Below are positions 25,111 to 37,774 of a DNA stretch of 64,000 nt, one piece after another. The position numbers and the translations under genes are program-made. The notes under the pieces were generated by a model. That model was not told the DNA's origin and did not search any database. It was given only the letters and a program-made list of their open reading frames with translations. Origin of the DNA: Chondrosia reniformis (taxonomy: Eukaryota > Porifera > Demospongiae > Chondrillida > Chondrillidae); the NCBI GenBank assembly GCA_947172415.1, contig OX359198.1:4619401-4683400 (forward strand), in the 5' to 3' direction. Within the stretch, counting starts at the first letter, position 1. Every line of letters begins with the position of its first letter.

Positions 25111-26178
25111 TCAGTGAGGATATACTGATTGTAAAATGTTGTGATGGCAGTAAGAGAAGCTGGCCATGGGACAGTCATGAAAGATTGATTCTGTGTGTGT
25201 AGCATATGTAAAGCATATGTACATAAGTATATAACTTCAGTTTTTGCAAGCCACTTCTGTATGTACATATATACTGGTAATACTTATATATATGTGACAT
25301 GATTACTCCCTTGTTTGGTTACTTTTCCAAATGTACTGTTGCTAATACTGTCATTCCTACTTTTGACCTCATTTTTGAAAGGTTCTTGGCCACCATTTTA
25401 TTTTTGCAATTGTTATGCTATGTTTGTGGTGCATACGTAGAAGTTATTATATGCTAAAGGTTGTGTTTGATTTATTCTAGAAAGTATTGATTCAAAGTAA
25501 TTTGAGATTTTAATTAGTAAATTTATTTAGGTATTCATTTCTCTGTAAACAAAAATCAAACTTCAAGTATATAATTAGTAAGTGATGCACTCAAATAATT
25601 TAATTAATTATAATAATAACAATGATATATAAGACCATTCAGTAACTATATGGAATAACATTAAGAAAATGTACACACAGATGAACTCACTCAAAGATTG
25701 TAAGGAAAGTTCAACTCTGATTATGATTGATGAAAAAACTGATATTATATTCAACAAGAGCTGATGTTAACAATTCAAATGATCAGTATACTTAATGAAA
25801 ATATATCACATTTGTTACAGTCCATCACGAATGTACAATTATAATATTGGTTTATTTTCTTAGTGTTTCTTGGCAGGGTAGAATCAATTACATAGACACT
25901 ATTTTGTCTACAGCATCCCTACTTAAACTATAATTAATAGTCTACAGTGTATATCTTAAGCAAACCTCTGGCTAATTATGGTTGATTCCAAACAAACTAT
26001 ATAGGCCAATCAGCTTTATAATACTCAGCTTTAGAAATTATGTACCTGCAGCTGGTCTCTACTGGTTAATGGGTTATACTAATTTGTTTGGTGACTGTGT
26101 CAGCTTACCTAAAGCTGTGGTTGTCACATAAAGAAGTAAAATTGCCAAAAGAAGACTTGTTGATCTTTTAGTACCCAT
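25111..26178 (-). pseudogene. Receptor remnant: signal exon plus decayed FN3-like exon
   Basis: 26109-26178 is an intact signal-peptide exon on the minus strand (MGTKRSTSLLLAILLLYVT..) with a GTAAG donor. Downstream, 25111-25230 is a recognisable but heavily damaged middle of exon 2, ending in TGTAGCATATGTAAAGCATA. The exon 3 and exon 4 equivalents are missing. The tail remnant at 20235-20300 may belong to the same lost gene. Confidence 0.6.
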
Positions 26179-26562
26179 TTTCTTCTTTCAGCAACTGGTT
26201 TAATCCAGGATTTGGCAACTACTTTTTGTACCTGTATTCTAGTAGAACTAGATGTGTCAATAACATATGTTGTGTATATTGAAAAAAACGGACCTGGTCA
26301 TGGTTATTTAGGAACAACCCTACGTCTTAAGTTAAATGATTTAATTACAAGTGTCTTTGTAATTTTTAAACAAACTGCCAAGAAAGGAAAGTGTGGGCAC
26401 CTTTTGAAATGTATATATATGTATATTGACACATTTCATGCATGCATTGTACATTCTAAGAATGCGAGCATAATAGTTGGTACCACTTGTATTAACTGTG
26501 TGAACATTGACACAACTAATTCATTGTTAGCATTACAGGTTGTGTGTATATAATCATACTCC

Positions 26563-27930
26563 TTGAGAGGTTGCAGGCCATCATATATAGATCCCCAGCT
26601 TCTTGAGTCACAGTGTGGGTTTCGGAATAGTCGTGGTACAATAGATCAGATCTGGTTGACAAGGCAAATTATTGAACGAGGAGTTGAGTATGAAATGACA
26701 GCACATTTATGTTTTATCGACCTCACCAAGGCATATGATTCAGTGGACCGTGATGGCCTTATTACCATCCTGAATAACTACAAAGTTCTCTGCCATCTAA
26801 TTGACATCATCAAAGAAATGTATACTGACACATGGTGCCAGGTGAAGATTGCTGAAGGATCATCTGAGGAGTTCAAGGTTGAAAGTGGAGTCAGACAGGG
26901 ATGTGTTCTCTCTCCACTCCTTTTCAACTGTTTTATGGACAAGATCCTCAGAGAGACATTGGAGGCAACGCCAGGAGGATGGAGTATTGAGTATACAACC
27001 ACTGAAGGACTGTTCCTGACCTACAGAGAGAAGACGCCAACAACCACCGACATCCAGAATGTCCAGTATGCAGATGACTTGACTCTAGTTGTTGAATCTG
27101 GAGAAGAGTTGCAGTTTATGGTGGACACACTGGACAGGGCCTGTATGTGGTGGGGGATGACCATCAATGGAACGAAGACGAAGACTATGAGTATCGGAGC
27201 AGAGACTGATGATGACCAACCAGCAATCACACTGAGGCAGAACATGCTGGAGGCTGTGGAAGCCTTCTCCTATCTGGAGAGTGAAGTGGGGTGGACTGCT
27301 AGGGTAGATGGAGACGTGAGAACACGACTGGAGAAGGCAGCCACAGTGTACCAAATGTGGAGGAGAAAGGTGTTCAGAAGTCGAAGCGTGAGTAAGAAGA
27401 CCAAGATCCACGTGTTTCGAGTGATGGTGATGTCCGTACTCCTTTATGGAGCAGAGACATGGGCATGCAGTCACACAGCAAGACCTCAGAAGATTACATG
27501 TCTTTCAGATGAAGTGTCTGCGGGACATTGTTGGAGTGACCTTGTGGGACAAGAGAGGAAATGAGGACATTTTTGCAGAAACAGGGGCATTACCGGTGGA
27601 AGACCAGTTGAAACTGAGACAACTCCAGTAGTTTGGTCACCTCCAAAGGATGCCAGACCATCGGCCACAACGACAGGTGATGAAATACCGGCCGCAGGGC
27701 ACGAAGAGGAAGCCTGGAGGAACCTCACTCCGCTGGATAGATGTTGTCAATAGGGACCTATCCAAGATCACCAACTGGAGAGAGCTAATGAAGGACAGGA
27801 ACCAGTGGCGATCTACCATCCACCAGCTACATCTGCTATCCAATTCAACGACCCCCATCTGATGTTGATGTCAGGATCTCGCCCAACGTCCAACCATGGA
27901 CAAGGTGTACAGAGGAGGAGGAGGTATATA
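26563..27930 (+). mobile_element. Non-LTR retrotransposon reverse transcriptase, 5'-truncated
   Basis: Palm motifs appear in order: LCFIDLTKAYDSVDR, VRQGCVLSPLLFN and VQYADDLTLVVESG, then the thumb-like SVLLYGAETWA. The frame shifts near 27480; the continuing frame reads LRRLHVFQMKCLRDIVG and later LRWIDVVNRDL, with a TAG at 27629. Endonuclease and 5' parts are absent, as expected of a truncated LINE. The wording fits endonuclease-RT elements of the RTE/Jockey/CR1 kind; the clade is not resolved by eye. GC content is higher than in its surroundings. Confidence 0.85.
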
Positions 27931-28339
27931 TAACCACTAAATTAGTATAATTAGTTACACAGCAGTGATACATATCACTAATATTTATTACTAATATTTT
28001 GCAAGATTTACACTTTATTTCTTTTACTTTAAACATTTATGTATTGACCAGTTATAAACCTTAATTGTCAATGTAATTATCAAGGGAATACTTAAAGAGT
28101 AATTCTATATTGGCAGCATATTGCTGTAATATTGTATTATGTACATATAAAAAGTAAAAGACTATTATGAAATGTTATGTGCAGTGATAAGTTACTCCAG
28201 GTTTTAAAGGTCAGGGAGCTTGCTTTTTGCTTGTAAGGTAGGCTCTGCTGATCCAATATATCAATCTGTGAAGGCATATATATTATATATATATTTATGG
28301 GGTCACCCAGATATATACAAAGTATAAACTATAAATATA

Positions 28340-28640
28340 TATATAGAGAGAGTTACGGATGGCCAAAAATATGTCCGCCCTATAGCTATTCAATGTATTA
28401 TCAATTGCAATTATCACCTACTACGTATATTTGGGCCTATTCATCATCCTACCTTTGCTATCATGATGCACCCAAACATAGAAGTGATGTGCATAATTAA
28501 GTTTCACTATGTCACTTCTATATGGTTAGCCTTACCATATGATCACTGTCTTGTGTGGATATATACTTTTTTCAGATGTGTCAGTCACTGTATGTTGCAG
28601 GTACTGCCATATCTCTACTTCCAAGTTTATTTACTTATAT
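28340..28640. repeat. Degenerate MITE related to the 20322-21400 family
   Basis: GCACCCAAACATAGAAGTGA at 28468 and the following bases match the fold-back arm with many changes. 28355-28410 matches the GATGGCC...CCGCCCTAT start of the same family. Confidence 0.5.
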
Positions 28641-29084
28641 AATATGTACAGTGCCTGTCATGAAAATTGTTGAACATGATAAATTGATAGTTGATTTGCG
28701 TTTTTTGGACAATCTAGTACATCAGCAACAACAATAATTAAATGTAACGTTTCGCCTATCCAGTCTAAGATGAGATGTTATACCTGAGATTATTGGTCAA
28801 TTGGTCAACCATTTTTACCTTGTATTAAAATTAATACATTTCACCTGTCAATGTATAACATATAGATTTACATGTATATACATATACATTATGGATATAC
28901 AGTTCTTTATTATACTCTCCAGGTTTAGATCATTATAGGCACAGAGTAGGCATAGCATGTAGGAAAATGGTGTATGAGATATTTCATGTGACTTGTATGC
29001 ATGTGTTAATCACTGTTAGTAGAGAATACTTGCAATCGGTATTGTGGCTTTATTTGTACATGGTGCAGTCAATTGAGTAGCGTA

Positions 29085-32000
29085 CTAGTTATCCATTTCT
29101 GTATAGATATCTCCACCTGCAGTTTCACTCTGCTGTGCTTTTGTCAACAGTGCTTGATAGGTTGCTGGTTGTTCCTTTGAAACTGCATAAGATGCAGCAG
29201 TTTGCTGTCTAGTATTTGTGAGCTGCATAACCTTTGGGTTTGTGTTATTCATACGCATGTAGGAACTGCAAGTAAACCAATGGACAGTAAACAGTGTTAC
29301 AACATAGTGGAACTACGTAGATCACACCCTTACTGATGGTCATATCTTCTACTTCCGATGATATAGCCCATTAAACCAAGTACAATCATAAACATGATTG
29401 CTATGGCAGCACCAAACACTGCTGCTATGGTAACAGCAGTAGAGCCATTCTGAGTACTCATATTGTCTGCAGTTTCTGTAGTAGCAGACACTGCTTCAGT
29501 TGGTGCTGCAGCAAAGGTTGTTCCACAATTAGGTGAATAGAGATAAGGAATTTGTAGTCCACAAGGACCAGCTTGAACTGCATATTGCACTCCATTTATT
29601 AACACTGTGGCATTGGGTCCTTTGTTATCCAGCCAAGTTTGTAATGGAGAGATCACATCAGCAGCATTGGCATCTTCATCATATGATGTGATCAAAGCTC
29701 TGAATGTCACAAGATGTTCATTTTGACAAATGACATACTCCCCTTGTACCTTGATGTTGTTTGTAAAGTCGTAGGGTAATTGACAGTGCAGACGAATAGC
29801 ACGATACAGCTGGCCCCTAAACACACTTGCCATGTTGAATGATGGATCCTAATTTGATCATTGGAATAATTACTATTTTGTTGTAATGTGTTAACATGAC
29901 TAATAGAAATACTTACAGTAACTTGACCACAAGTCTGTCCTCTTGGTAATATCAGTGCTAGTTCCACAGTTACTTGGTTACCTAATAGGTTAAAATGGTG
30001 TAGCAAGTTCAAGTTGACTTACTAAGAAATTGTTACCAAGCATATAACCATGTAAAGTATAATAGAAATACTAATAAGAACGTAGCATGGGATTGCTGCA
30101 TATACAAATTTATTACTGTAACATAGTAAAGTATACTAGTCTAATTGTTTTTAGTTTAGGAAACTAGTTTGTCTTACCAACTTCTACAAAGATCTGGTTA
30201 GAGTAAAGGTCTGAAGGAGCATTAGTTCTCAAGACACGGGCATACACTATGAACTGTCCATAATCGTTATACAGTGAGGAAATACTGAATGTATAAGAGA
30301 ATGTGTGTCCTCCATTAGTGATGGCAGTAGATCCATAAGTGAAGCTTGGACAGCTGAGACCACTTGATCCTGTGTATGTAGCATATGTAAAGCATATGTA
30401 CATAGTACTGAGGTAACTGGTGCTCTCCAGTCCTCCATCAAGGTCCCATGAGAATGTTATATCAGTGGCAGTCTGTGCTTCTACATGGAAGTTCTTGACC
30501 AAAGTTGTAACAGCACCTGAATATAGAATAGTGATATATACCAGTGTTATATATTATATAATACACATAAACATATAATGATGATTGAACTAAAGACTTT
30601 TTTGTTGTCCCTTGTTAAAGAACATCTTTTATACACTTAGTTTTCGTCGCCAGACATCAATCGATTCATGGCAAGCGTGATCAGAATAGTGAATGGTTTA
30701 CCTACATAATACCTCTTGGTACAAGTAGATGTCCAATAATGTTAATACTTTAAGTTTGACAATGTGTGGTTATGGGCTTGTGTCTCTCAAAATGCTATAG
30801 TCTGAAATGTATCAAGAATGAATCCTCTTCTCCGATGATATACGCATAGGGCAAACAGGGGATATAATTTAGATTCCAAACTTCACGCATTTGTAACTCA
30901 ACCTATTTGAAACTTCTTGAACAGCCAGTCCATATGTGTGTGCTAATAAATTAATTTCATGGGTTTCAAATTTTAACAGCCCCCTTTCCGGTTTTATACA
31001 TGTTTTCATACCTTTTGAAACCTAGCTGTTCAAAGAGTTTCAAATAGGTTTCATGCCTTCTGAAACCTGACATTTGATCCTGTGGATCAAGCTACATGAA
31101 AAATAATTTTCTGGTATCACAATCGTTTATTATATATTACTTCCATGATCACTTAAATTTGCAGTGGATGGCAATATACTTCTCTCGGGAAAAGAAATGA
31201 ATCTGTTACTTTACACTCTTGCAGTTAGAATGATACTTCATTATCAAATCAAAAATGTACTACACTTCAGTGTAATTTAATCAAGTGGGAGTAGGGTAAA
31301 AATGAAAATGAGGGAGAGGTGAAATCTCGGACACAGACAACAAAGTTGGTTCATCAATGATTAATATGTCTGGCAAGAGTGTTACATGATTAAAGAGTGA
31401 GCATCTTGCAATTGGTCAAAATTAACTCAAGCATCATTGATCAGAGTTTCTACCTAAAGAGATTGTTCGAGAGCAGTTGATGATAGATTTTTGCAGCTTC
31501 ATCTATAGGATGGTCCTCCAATTTTCCTTATTCATCTTTGGGAAGGATTTATGCAGTACTGGCACCTGGTTAGCTGAATAGTAGTCTATATAGGGCTCCA
31601 ATTTCTATTTTAGTGTATTCAGCATGAAATCTTATTTATTATTGTGACCATGGCTTACAAAGTAAGCCAACTACTAGTTCCTAGTTAAGGGACAACACAT
31701 GTATATAGTTTAGTATAGTTTGATACTAGATCTAGAAGCTAGACTAAGACTACATGTAGACATACAGTTCGTTCAGAGTTTAATTGACCGTACGAGTAAC
31801 CTGTTCTGACTCCGATCGCCCTTAATTAGCCAAACTTCGTATAAGATAAATTTCATACCCGTTTTCTGTGCTGAAATATTAGAGTGTGACCGCAAATTGG
31901 ACCGTAACAAAAACGGACTCCTCGGCCTCGGGGGTGCGTTTTTGGGGTCCGTTTTTGGCCAAGAAGTGTAAGGCCAAAAACGGACCCCTGCCAATAGTGG

Positions 32001-32569
32001 GTTGAGAGGTGTGCGTTCATGGTCAGAGGGGTTTCGTTTTTTGCAAAGCGCGCAGCGTGGGGGTCCGTTTTTGGAAGCGGCATCCGTGCTGAATATACCA
32101 AGTAAGACCCTTTTTGGATGGGGTGCGAATTTTGCGTGACAGTAATTGATTCAGCTCTACCGATGAACACTATTATACATTGCACAGTCTACTTTCTATT
32201 TTCTGAACATTTAAGTAAATCTACTACATGTATGTATTAACGTAAATCGTCTATGTTTTTTAACAAATTAAAGAATCTGAAGCAGGTCCTGGCTTAGTCA
32301 CCGTTGAACGTTAGCTACAATAATCTCTAAGAGGATTTACTCGCAATTATTAAGCGATGGCAGTAATTATAAATCTATGGCCAATTAAATTGAGTACCCT
32401 ACTTTATGTTAGGTGAATATATAATAGAATATACGAACGAAAACCTTTTTAGTCTGTCCTTATTTGTTCTATAGCTGCTTGGTGACAGTATCAGCTTACC
32501 TAAAGCTGTGGTTGTCACAAAAAGCAATAAAATTGCCAAAAGCAGTACTTCAGATCGTTTAGTACCCAT
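29085..32569 (-). CDS. Receptor B: FN3-like / SEA-like type I receptor with YxxM tail
   Basis: Exons 32500-32569, 30178-30516, 29917-29981, 29334-29848, 29085-29265; 1170 nt, 389 aa, phases 1-1-0-2. Residues 1-22 are a signal peptide (MGTKRSEVLLLAILLLF). Residues 24-136 form an FN3-like domain (ITFSWDLDGG, VYARVLRTNAPSDLYSNQ). Residues 137-290 give alternating strands and helices in a SEA-like order: VTVELALILPRG, FRGQLYRAIRLH, EHLVTFRALI, DVISPLQTWL, ATVLINGVQY, then GPCGLQIPYLYSPNC. The membrane helix is near 294-319 (IAAVFGAAIAIMFMIVLGL). The tail has YMRM and IYTEMDN, two YxxM motifs. Intron 1 is 2 kb and holds repeats. It is probably a cell-surface receptor; the ligand is unknown. Confidence 0.82.
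31850..32150. mobile_element. GC-rich insert with hairpin, in intron 1 of receptor B
   Basis: Absent from the parallel block at about 15545-15610. It repeats GGGGTCCGTTTTTGG-type units. GGGGTCCGTTTTTGGCC at 31944-31960 pairs perfectly with 31972-31988 across an 11-base loop. No protein is convincing in any frame. Its composition contrasts sharply with the AT-rich surroundings. Confidence 0.5.
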
Positions 32570-33468
32570 ATTTTCTTCTTTCAATGGCTGGTCTTTTATT
32601 ACTTAAGAAGTATAGCTAATAGAATGTATATGCATGCGATGAATTCTTAAGAATCTTAGACCACACCCATATAGACTATAGGCATTATTTATTATGCGGG
32701 TTTCCAGGCAACCACTCAGTCAATTTGTACATAATTTAAATACAAGTACTACTAGTGCCTATTAAACAACTTTGTAGCTTTTAAAATTTCAATTGCCAAA
32801 GGTAATCCTACAAAAGATATTTACTTAGTAAATATCGTTTATGATAAAAACTTTGAATTCCAAATTGAGCCAAATATTGCTGATTTTTGCTTACTTAAAT
32901 GCCACTAGCTACCATTTTATTTACACCATTAAATTGAATATCTTTATATCAACTATGAATATTTTAAGAGACACCCTTCCATAATATTGGGCATGCCCCC
33001 ATGTGTCCTATATGTACCTCTATGATGATATGCATAGTTGGGACCAAAGTGCAAACTCTTCTTTTGTAAACATTTACACAATAATACATTTTTAGCTAAT
33101 AGAGTAAGTTGTCCATAACCACTGAAGTTAGTTATAATTTTTATATATAATCTATATTATTATAAATATATTTTTAAGTTTGTCACATCATTGTCAGAGA
33201 GTACAGTAGTAAGGGAAGGGGCAAAAATCATGGACACCCCCTAGTCAATGTATTATCAAGTAACACCTCGTAAATAGCAATGCAGTGACTTTTGGTTACA
33301 TTCAACTATTTGCAGTCATATATATACGTTTTTCTGTATCTTTCATGATCACTCTCTTGTTTTGATACTGTTCAAGAAGTTTCTAATATGTTTTGTGCCA
33401 TATGAAATCTGAAATTTGATCCTGTGTTTGCCACTCACAGTGAAACTGAAGGTTGTTACAGTGTAATG

Positions 33469-34210
33469 TTATGGTAAATATTGTTGTAACCATATACCCA
33501 TCCTTGAAGTGGTGTTGTCCCTTCTTCTTCTTCTTCTTACAATGAACACTAAGTCTTGGTAAATTTGAATAGCAAGTACAGCTGAGAGCACAAGTATTAG
33601 CAGGATACCTAGAAATGCTACTGCAATGGTAGTGCCATTATGGACTTGGATGGGATGAGGTTGTGATAAACCACAGAATGTTTCTCTCACACTGTTTATT
33701 GATCTACATGGTCCAGTACAATTTTCAGTTCCATAATTATATAAGTTGCTGTGGGTTTAGTCTGAGAGATAGGCGAAGAGTATGTAAAACTGCTAGCAAC
33801 ATGTAAGAACTTATCCATAGACTTTTTAACTAAGGTTAAACTTTCCTCTAGTATAATTACACTTAGTCTATTAAGTACCATTACATAAGACCGTCAGTTA
33901 TAAGAATTATATAGTCCAAGAAATGATCGCTGGCATATTAAATGTGAAATAAAACCTACCTGCACCCAGCCAGAATGTACTAATAACAAAACAAAACAAA
34001 AATTATGTTGCTACTTATGTGTAATAGTGGCAAAAATATAATAGCCAATATCTGCAACATTCAAGTAATAAAATAAAAGAAATCTGGTTTTGACACTACA
34101 AAAATCTGCTTGGAATAAAGTCTGAAGGAGCATTAGTTCTCAAGACACTATGAGCATATACTGTCCATGCATAATTGCTAGACAGTGAGAAAATACTGAT
34201 TGTTTAGGAA
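33469..34210 (-). pseudogene. Receptor remnant: membrane exon, exon 3 and FN3-like exon end
   Basis: 33469-33735 matches the receptor A membrane exon (GTTIAVAFLGILLILVLSAV). 33735-33800 resembles its third exon. 34078-34210 matches the end of exon 2 (SVLRTNAPSD-like). It is colinear with 16845-17440. No usable full frame exists. Confidence 0.6.
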
Positions 34211-34339
34211 TGCGTGTCAGTACAGTCACTTTAAGTATTTAGTTCATGTATCTGCTAGTGTGCCTATACACCCTTTGCCTATATATATATAGACCTATGC
34301 ATATATATGTGCATGCCCTTGAAGTAATAAGAAGTCTTT

Positions 34340-35490
34340 ATTACAATCATGAAATTTTAGCATAGTATTTAGATTTTTTAAGGTTAAACACTTCGAACTC
34401 TATAGTATAGTATACTTTGCACAAGCCTTCTGCTTTCTTTCTGAGGAAGAAGTACATGTAGCATTGTGGTAATTTGATCTGTTACTATATACGTATAATG
34501 TAGGCTTTCTGGGCACAATGTTAGGATTCTCTTATAACCACAGCATCTGGTAGTTGCATGGCCTTGATTATCTTCCTGTATTTCTAATGCCGTCCTTAAA
34601 TTGAATTGAGATGATCCAGCAAAGCACTCCGGTATCCATTTCCATGTAACAAAAAGGCTTTATCTACATACCACAAACACAGACTGGTAGTTCTTTGTAA
34701 CTGAGGTGATGATAAAATTCTATAAGATTCTATTAATTGGGAAAGATAAAGATATACCCATATACGTATACCCTATGTATAGCCCCTTCTATTTGTATAT
34801 AACAGTGGTTCATAGGAGATGGTTTCAAACTAGAAGAGTGGTTGAGTACTCCTTATAGCAATAGTCTGTAGTAGTGCATGGTGGATATGGTTACATGACT
34901 AATGGAAGGATTTTGTCTAAAGTAGAGATTTGGAGATGAAATGGAATGAAAGCTTGAGCATTATAATAAAGCTATACTATTTCTATTGCTTTTGTTAAAT
35001 GTCGAATTTGTCTTATCTATTATAGATATGACATTGTCTAGATCCAACCACAACTTCTTTAAAAATAATAATGTTTAACTTAATTAGTGGTCTCTTTACT
35101 TTTTAGTTATATATATACTTGTGCGAAATTTGATAATAAATATAACACTGAAAGTATAATACTAATGTAGGAATTCCAATTAGTGATACAATTTCACTTG
35201 TTTATCCACTGTAAACTCTGTTTTCAATTTTGTAAGGTTTCTAGAAAATTTGTTTAATGTTACTAGTATAACTAACACTTTACACATAAACACAGTTGTA
35301 CAGGTTATTTATGCTATACATAATTCGATTGCAATCGGTGGACATGTTTGCTACAGAGTGTTTTCATGATTCATCTATGCTGTACAACAGCTATTTACCA
35401 CTGTATGTATGTAGTTATATACATGCACTATGTAAAAGTAAGGTTAATGACTCCTTCAAACCAAATGTTTTCAAAGTGTGATGCAATAAA
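34340..35490. other. Intergenic stretch below receptor C
   Basis: Contains sequence shared with 18660-20230 and with 38120-38690 (the receptor D flank). No gene is seen. AT-rich with scattered microsatellite-like TATA runs. Confidence 0.4.
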
Positions 35491-35493
35491 GTC

Positions 35494-37394
35494 CTAGGTA
35501 TCCATTTCTGTATAGATTTCACCACCCTGCATATCTGTATATCTAATAGCTTCAGCTCCACAGGTTTTTTGCAACGCTGTTTGGTAGCGCAGAGGTTGTT
35601 CCTTTGAAATCGGAACTGATGCAGCAGTTGTCTTCCTAGCCTGACCCTGCACAGACTGACTCACCCTTGGATTAGTGTTATTCGAACTCACATAGTCACT
35701 TTAAATGACAAATATATAAATGGGATTATAAGTATAGTGTCACACATTAAATGAAATGTTATGGAGCCAGTTTATGTATACCTGTTAGCAAATCTTCTAC
35801 TTCCTATGATGTAGCCCATTAAACCAAGTACAATCATAAACATGATTGCTATGACAGCACCAAACACTGCTGCTATGGTAACAGCAGTAGAGGATGAGTT
35901 ATTCTGAGTACTCACAGCTTCTGTAGTAGCAGATACTGCTTCGGTTGGTGCTGCAGTAAAGGTTGTTCCACAGTGAGGTGAATAGAGATAAGGAATTTGA
36001 AGTCCACAGGGACCAGCTTGAACTGAATATTGCACTCCATTTATTAACACTGTGGCATTGGGTCCTTTGTTATCCAACCAAGTTTGCAATGGAGAGATCA
36101 CATCAGCAGCATTGGCATTTTCATCAACTGATGTGATCAAAGCTCTGAATGTCACAAGATGTTCATTTTGACAAAAGGCATATTCCCCTTGTGCCTTGAT
36201 GTTGTTTGTGAAGTCGTAAGGTAATTGGCAGTGAAGCCGAATAGCACGATACAGCTGACCCCTAAACACACTTGCCATGTATCTATCCTAATTTAGTAAT
36301 AAGAATATATAATATTTGTTAAAAAGGAATTCATAATGTCAAGTGTTGATAAGAATATTGAGACTTACAGTAACTTGACCACAAGTCTGTCCTCTTGGTA
36401 ATATCAGTGCTAGTTCCACAGTTACTTGATTACCTAAGGAGATTAAATGTGTAGCAAGCTCAAGTTGACTTGCTATGTATAATTGTTGCAAAAATATACG
36501 TACGTATCTGTAACATTCAGGTTACAAAGTAAGAGAAATACGGGTTTGACTGTGTCTTACCAACTTCTACAAAGATCTGGTTAGAATAAAGGTCTGAAGG
36601 TGCAGTACTTCTAGTGACACGAGCATACACTATGTACTGTCCATTATCGTTAACCAGTGAGGAAATACTGAATGTATAAGAGAATGTGTGTCCTCCATTT
36701 GTGATGGCAGTAGATCCATAAGTGAAGCTTGGACAGTAGTGATAACCTGATCCTGTGTATGTAGCATATGTAAAGCATATGTACATAGTACTGAGGTAAC
36801 TAGTACTCTCCAGTCCTCCATCAAGATCCCATGAGAATGTTATATCAGTGGCAGTTTGTGCTTCTACATGGAAGTTTTTGACCAAAGTTGTAACAGCATC
36901 TGAATAAAGGAAAGTGACAAGTGAATGAATATTGGTGTTAATCTAGAATACTGTAGTGTACTCTTTAAGTGAATAATAGCCTAGTCGTTTCAATCATTGA
37001 TCGTGACTATATACGTATATATGACTCCATTTTACAAACTGTATACCACTAAGTATGTATACTTGTTCACCGACAAGTAGCGTGTAGTGTGTGTGACATT
37101 AGTGAATGAATACTTTGAGAATGTGCAATTAGAGTTGAATAGCCTGAGTAGTTTTATTTTAAAATGGTATAATATTTATTCACAACAATTAAAGAGAAAG
37201 AGTTCCTGGAAACTTAAATCTGATTTATAAGATAACCCATATTTACCAAATTCTATATACAAATGTAAAACCTATTTATCTGTTGATAGCTGAAACATTA
37301 TTTGTTTGATGGTTGTTTTAGGTTACGTACCTGAAGCTGTGGTTGTTGCATAAAGCAGCAGAATTGCCAGAATCAATCTTCTTTTAGTACCCAT
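35494..37394 (-). CDS. Receptor C: FN3-like / SEA-like type I receptor with two YxxM motifs
   Basis: Exons 37331-37394, 36561-36899, 36369-36433, 35782-36287, 35494-35698; 1179 nt, 392 aa. Signal peptide MGTKRRLILAILLLYATTTA. FN3-like residues 22-134, with STAPS where receptors B and D have TNAPS. The SEA-like region carries Cys in YAFCQNE and GPCGLQIPYLYSPHC. Asn-linked sites (NNSSS) lie just outside the membrane helix (about 295-317, AAVFGAVIAIMFMIVLGLMG). The 68-residue tail ends RYTDMQGGEIYTEMDT: two YxxM motifs nine residues apart. Receptor D, about 3.2 kb away, is a tandem duplicate including introns. The start is chosen at the ATG opening the signal peptide; the upstream sequence lacks coding signal. 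Confidence 0.87.
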
Positions 37395-37774
37395 TTTTCT
37401 TTGAAAGGTTTTAGTAACTGATTTTGCAATTCTTATCTCTTAGAGCTCACAATGTAACAGCGACACATTTGTTATTTTATATATAGGCATTCCCAAACCA
37501 CACCCTTTAACTGTAAGAATTGTATACATAGTTGTGGCTCAAAAGAAAACCTTTATGTATATATCCTGTAAACCTTATATACGTACTTAGCACTATTAAA
37601 TAATTTAAATGAGGTTTGTATATATACATCATATACAAACTTCATTGCTATATATATAGACACTTTTCCTTCAGGTCCTCATGCAGTAATTATATATATA
37701 TATATAAGAAATGTATTAGCTACATAAGTAACTTAATAATACTAGTTAGTGAAATTACATAACACATATACACC

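Noticed and set aside
26212..26553. 113-residue plus-strand frame upstream of the LINE
   Set aside because: No paralogue or splice logic; it overlaps repeat-derived sequence.
27021..27474. Minus-strand frames over the LINE
   Set aside because: Shadows of the plus-strand reverse transcriptase, which has all catalytic motifs.
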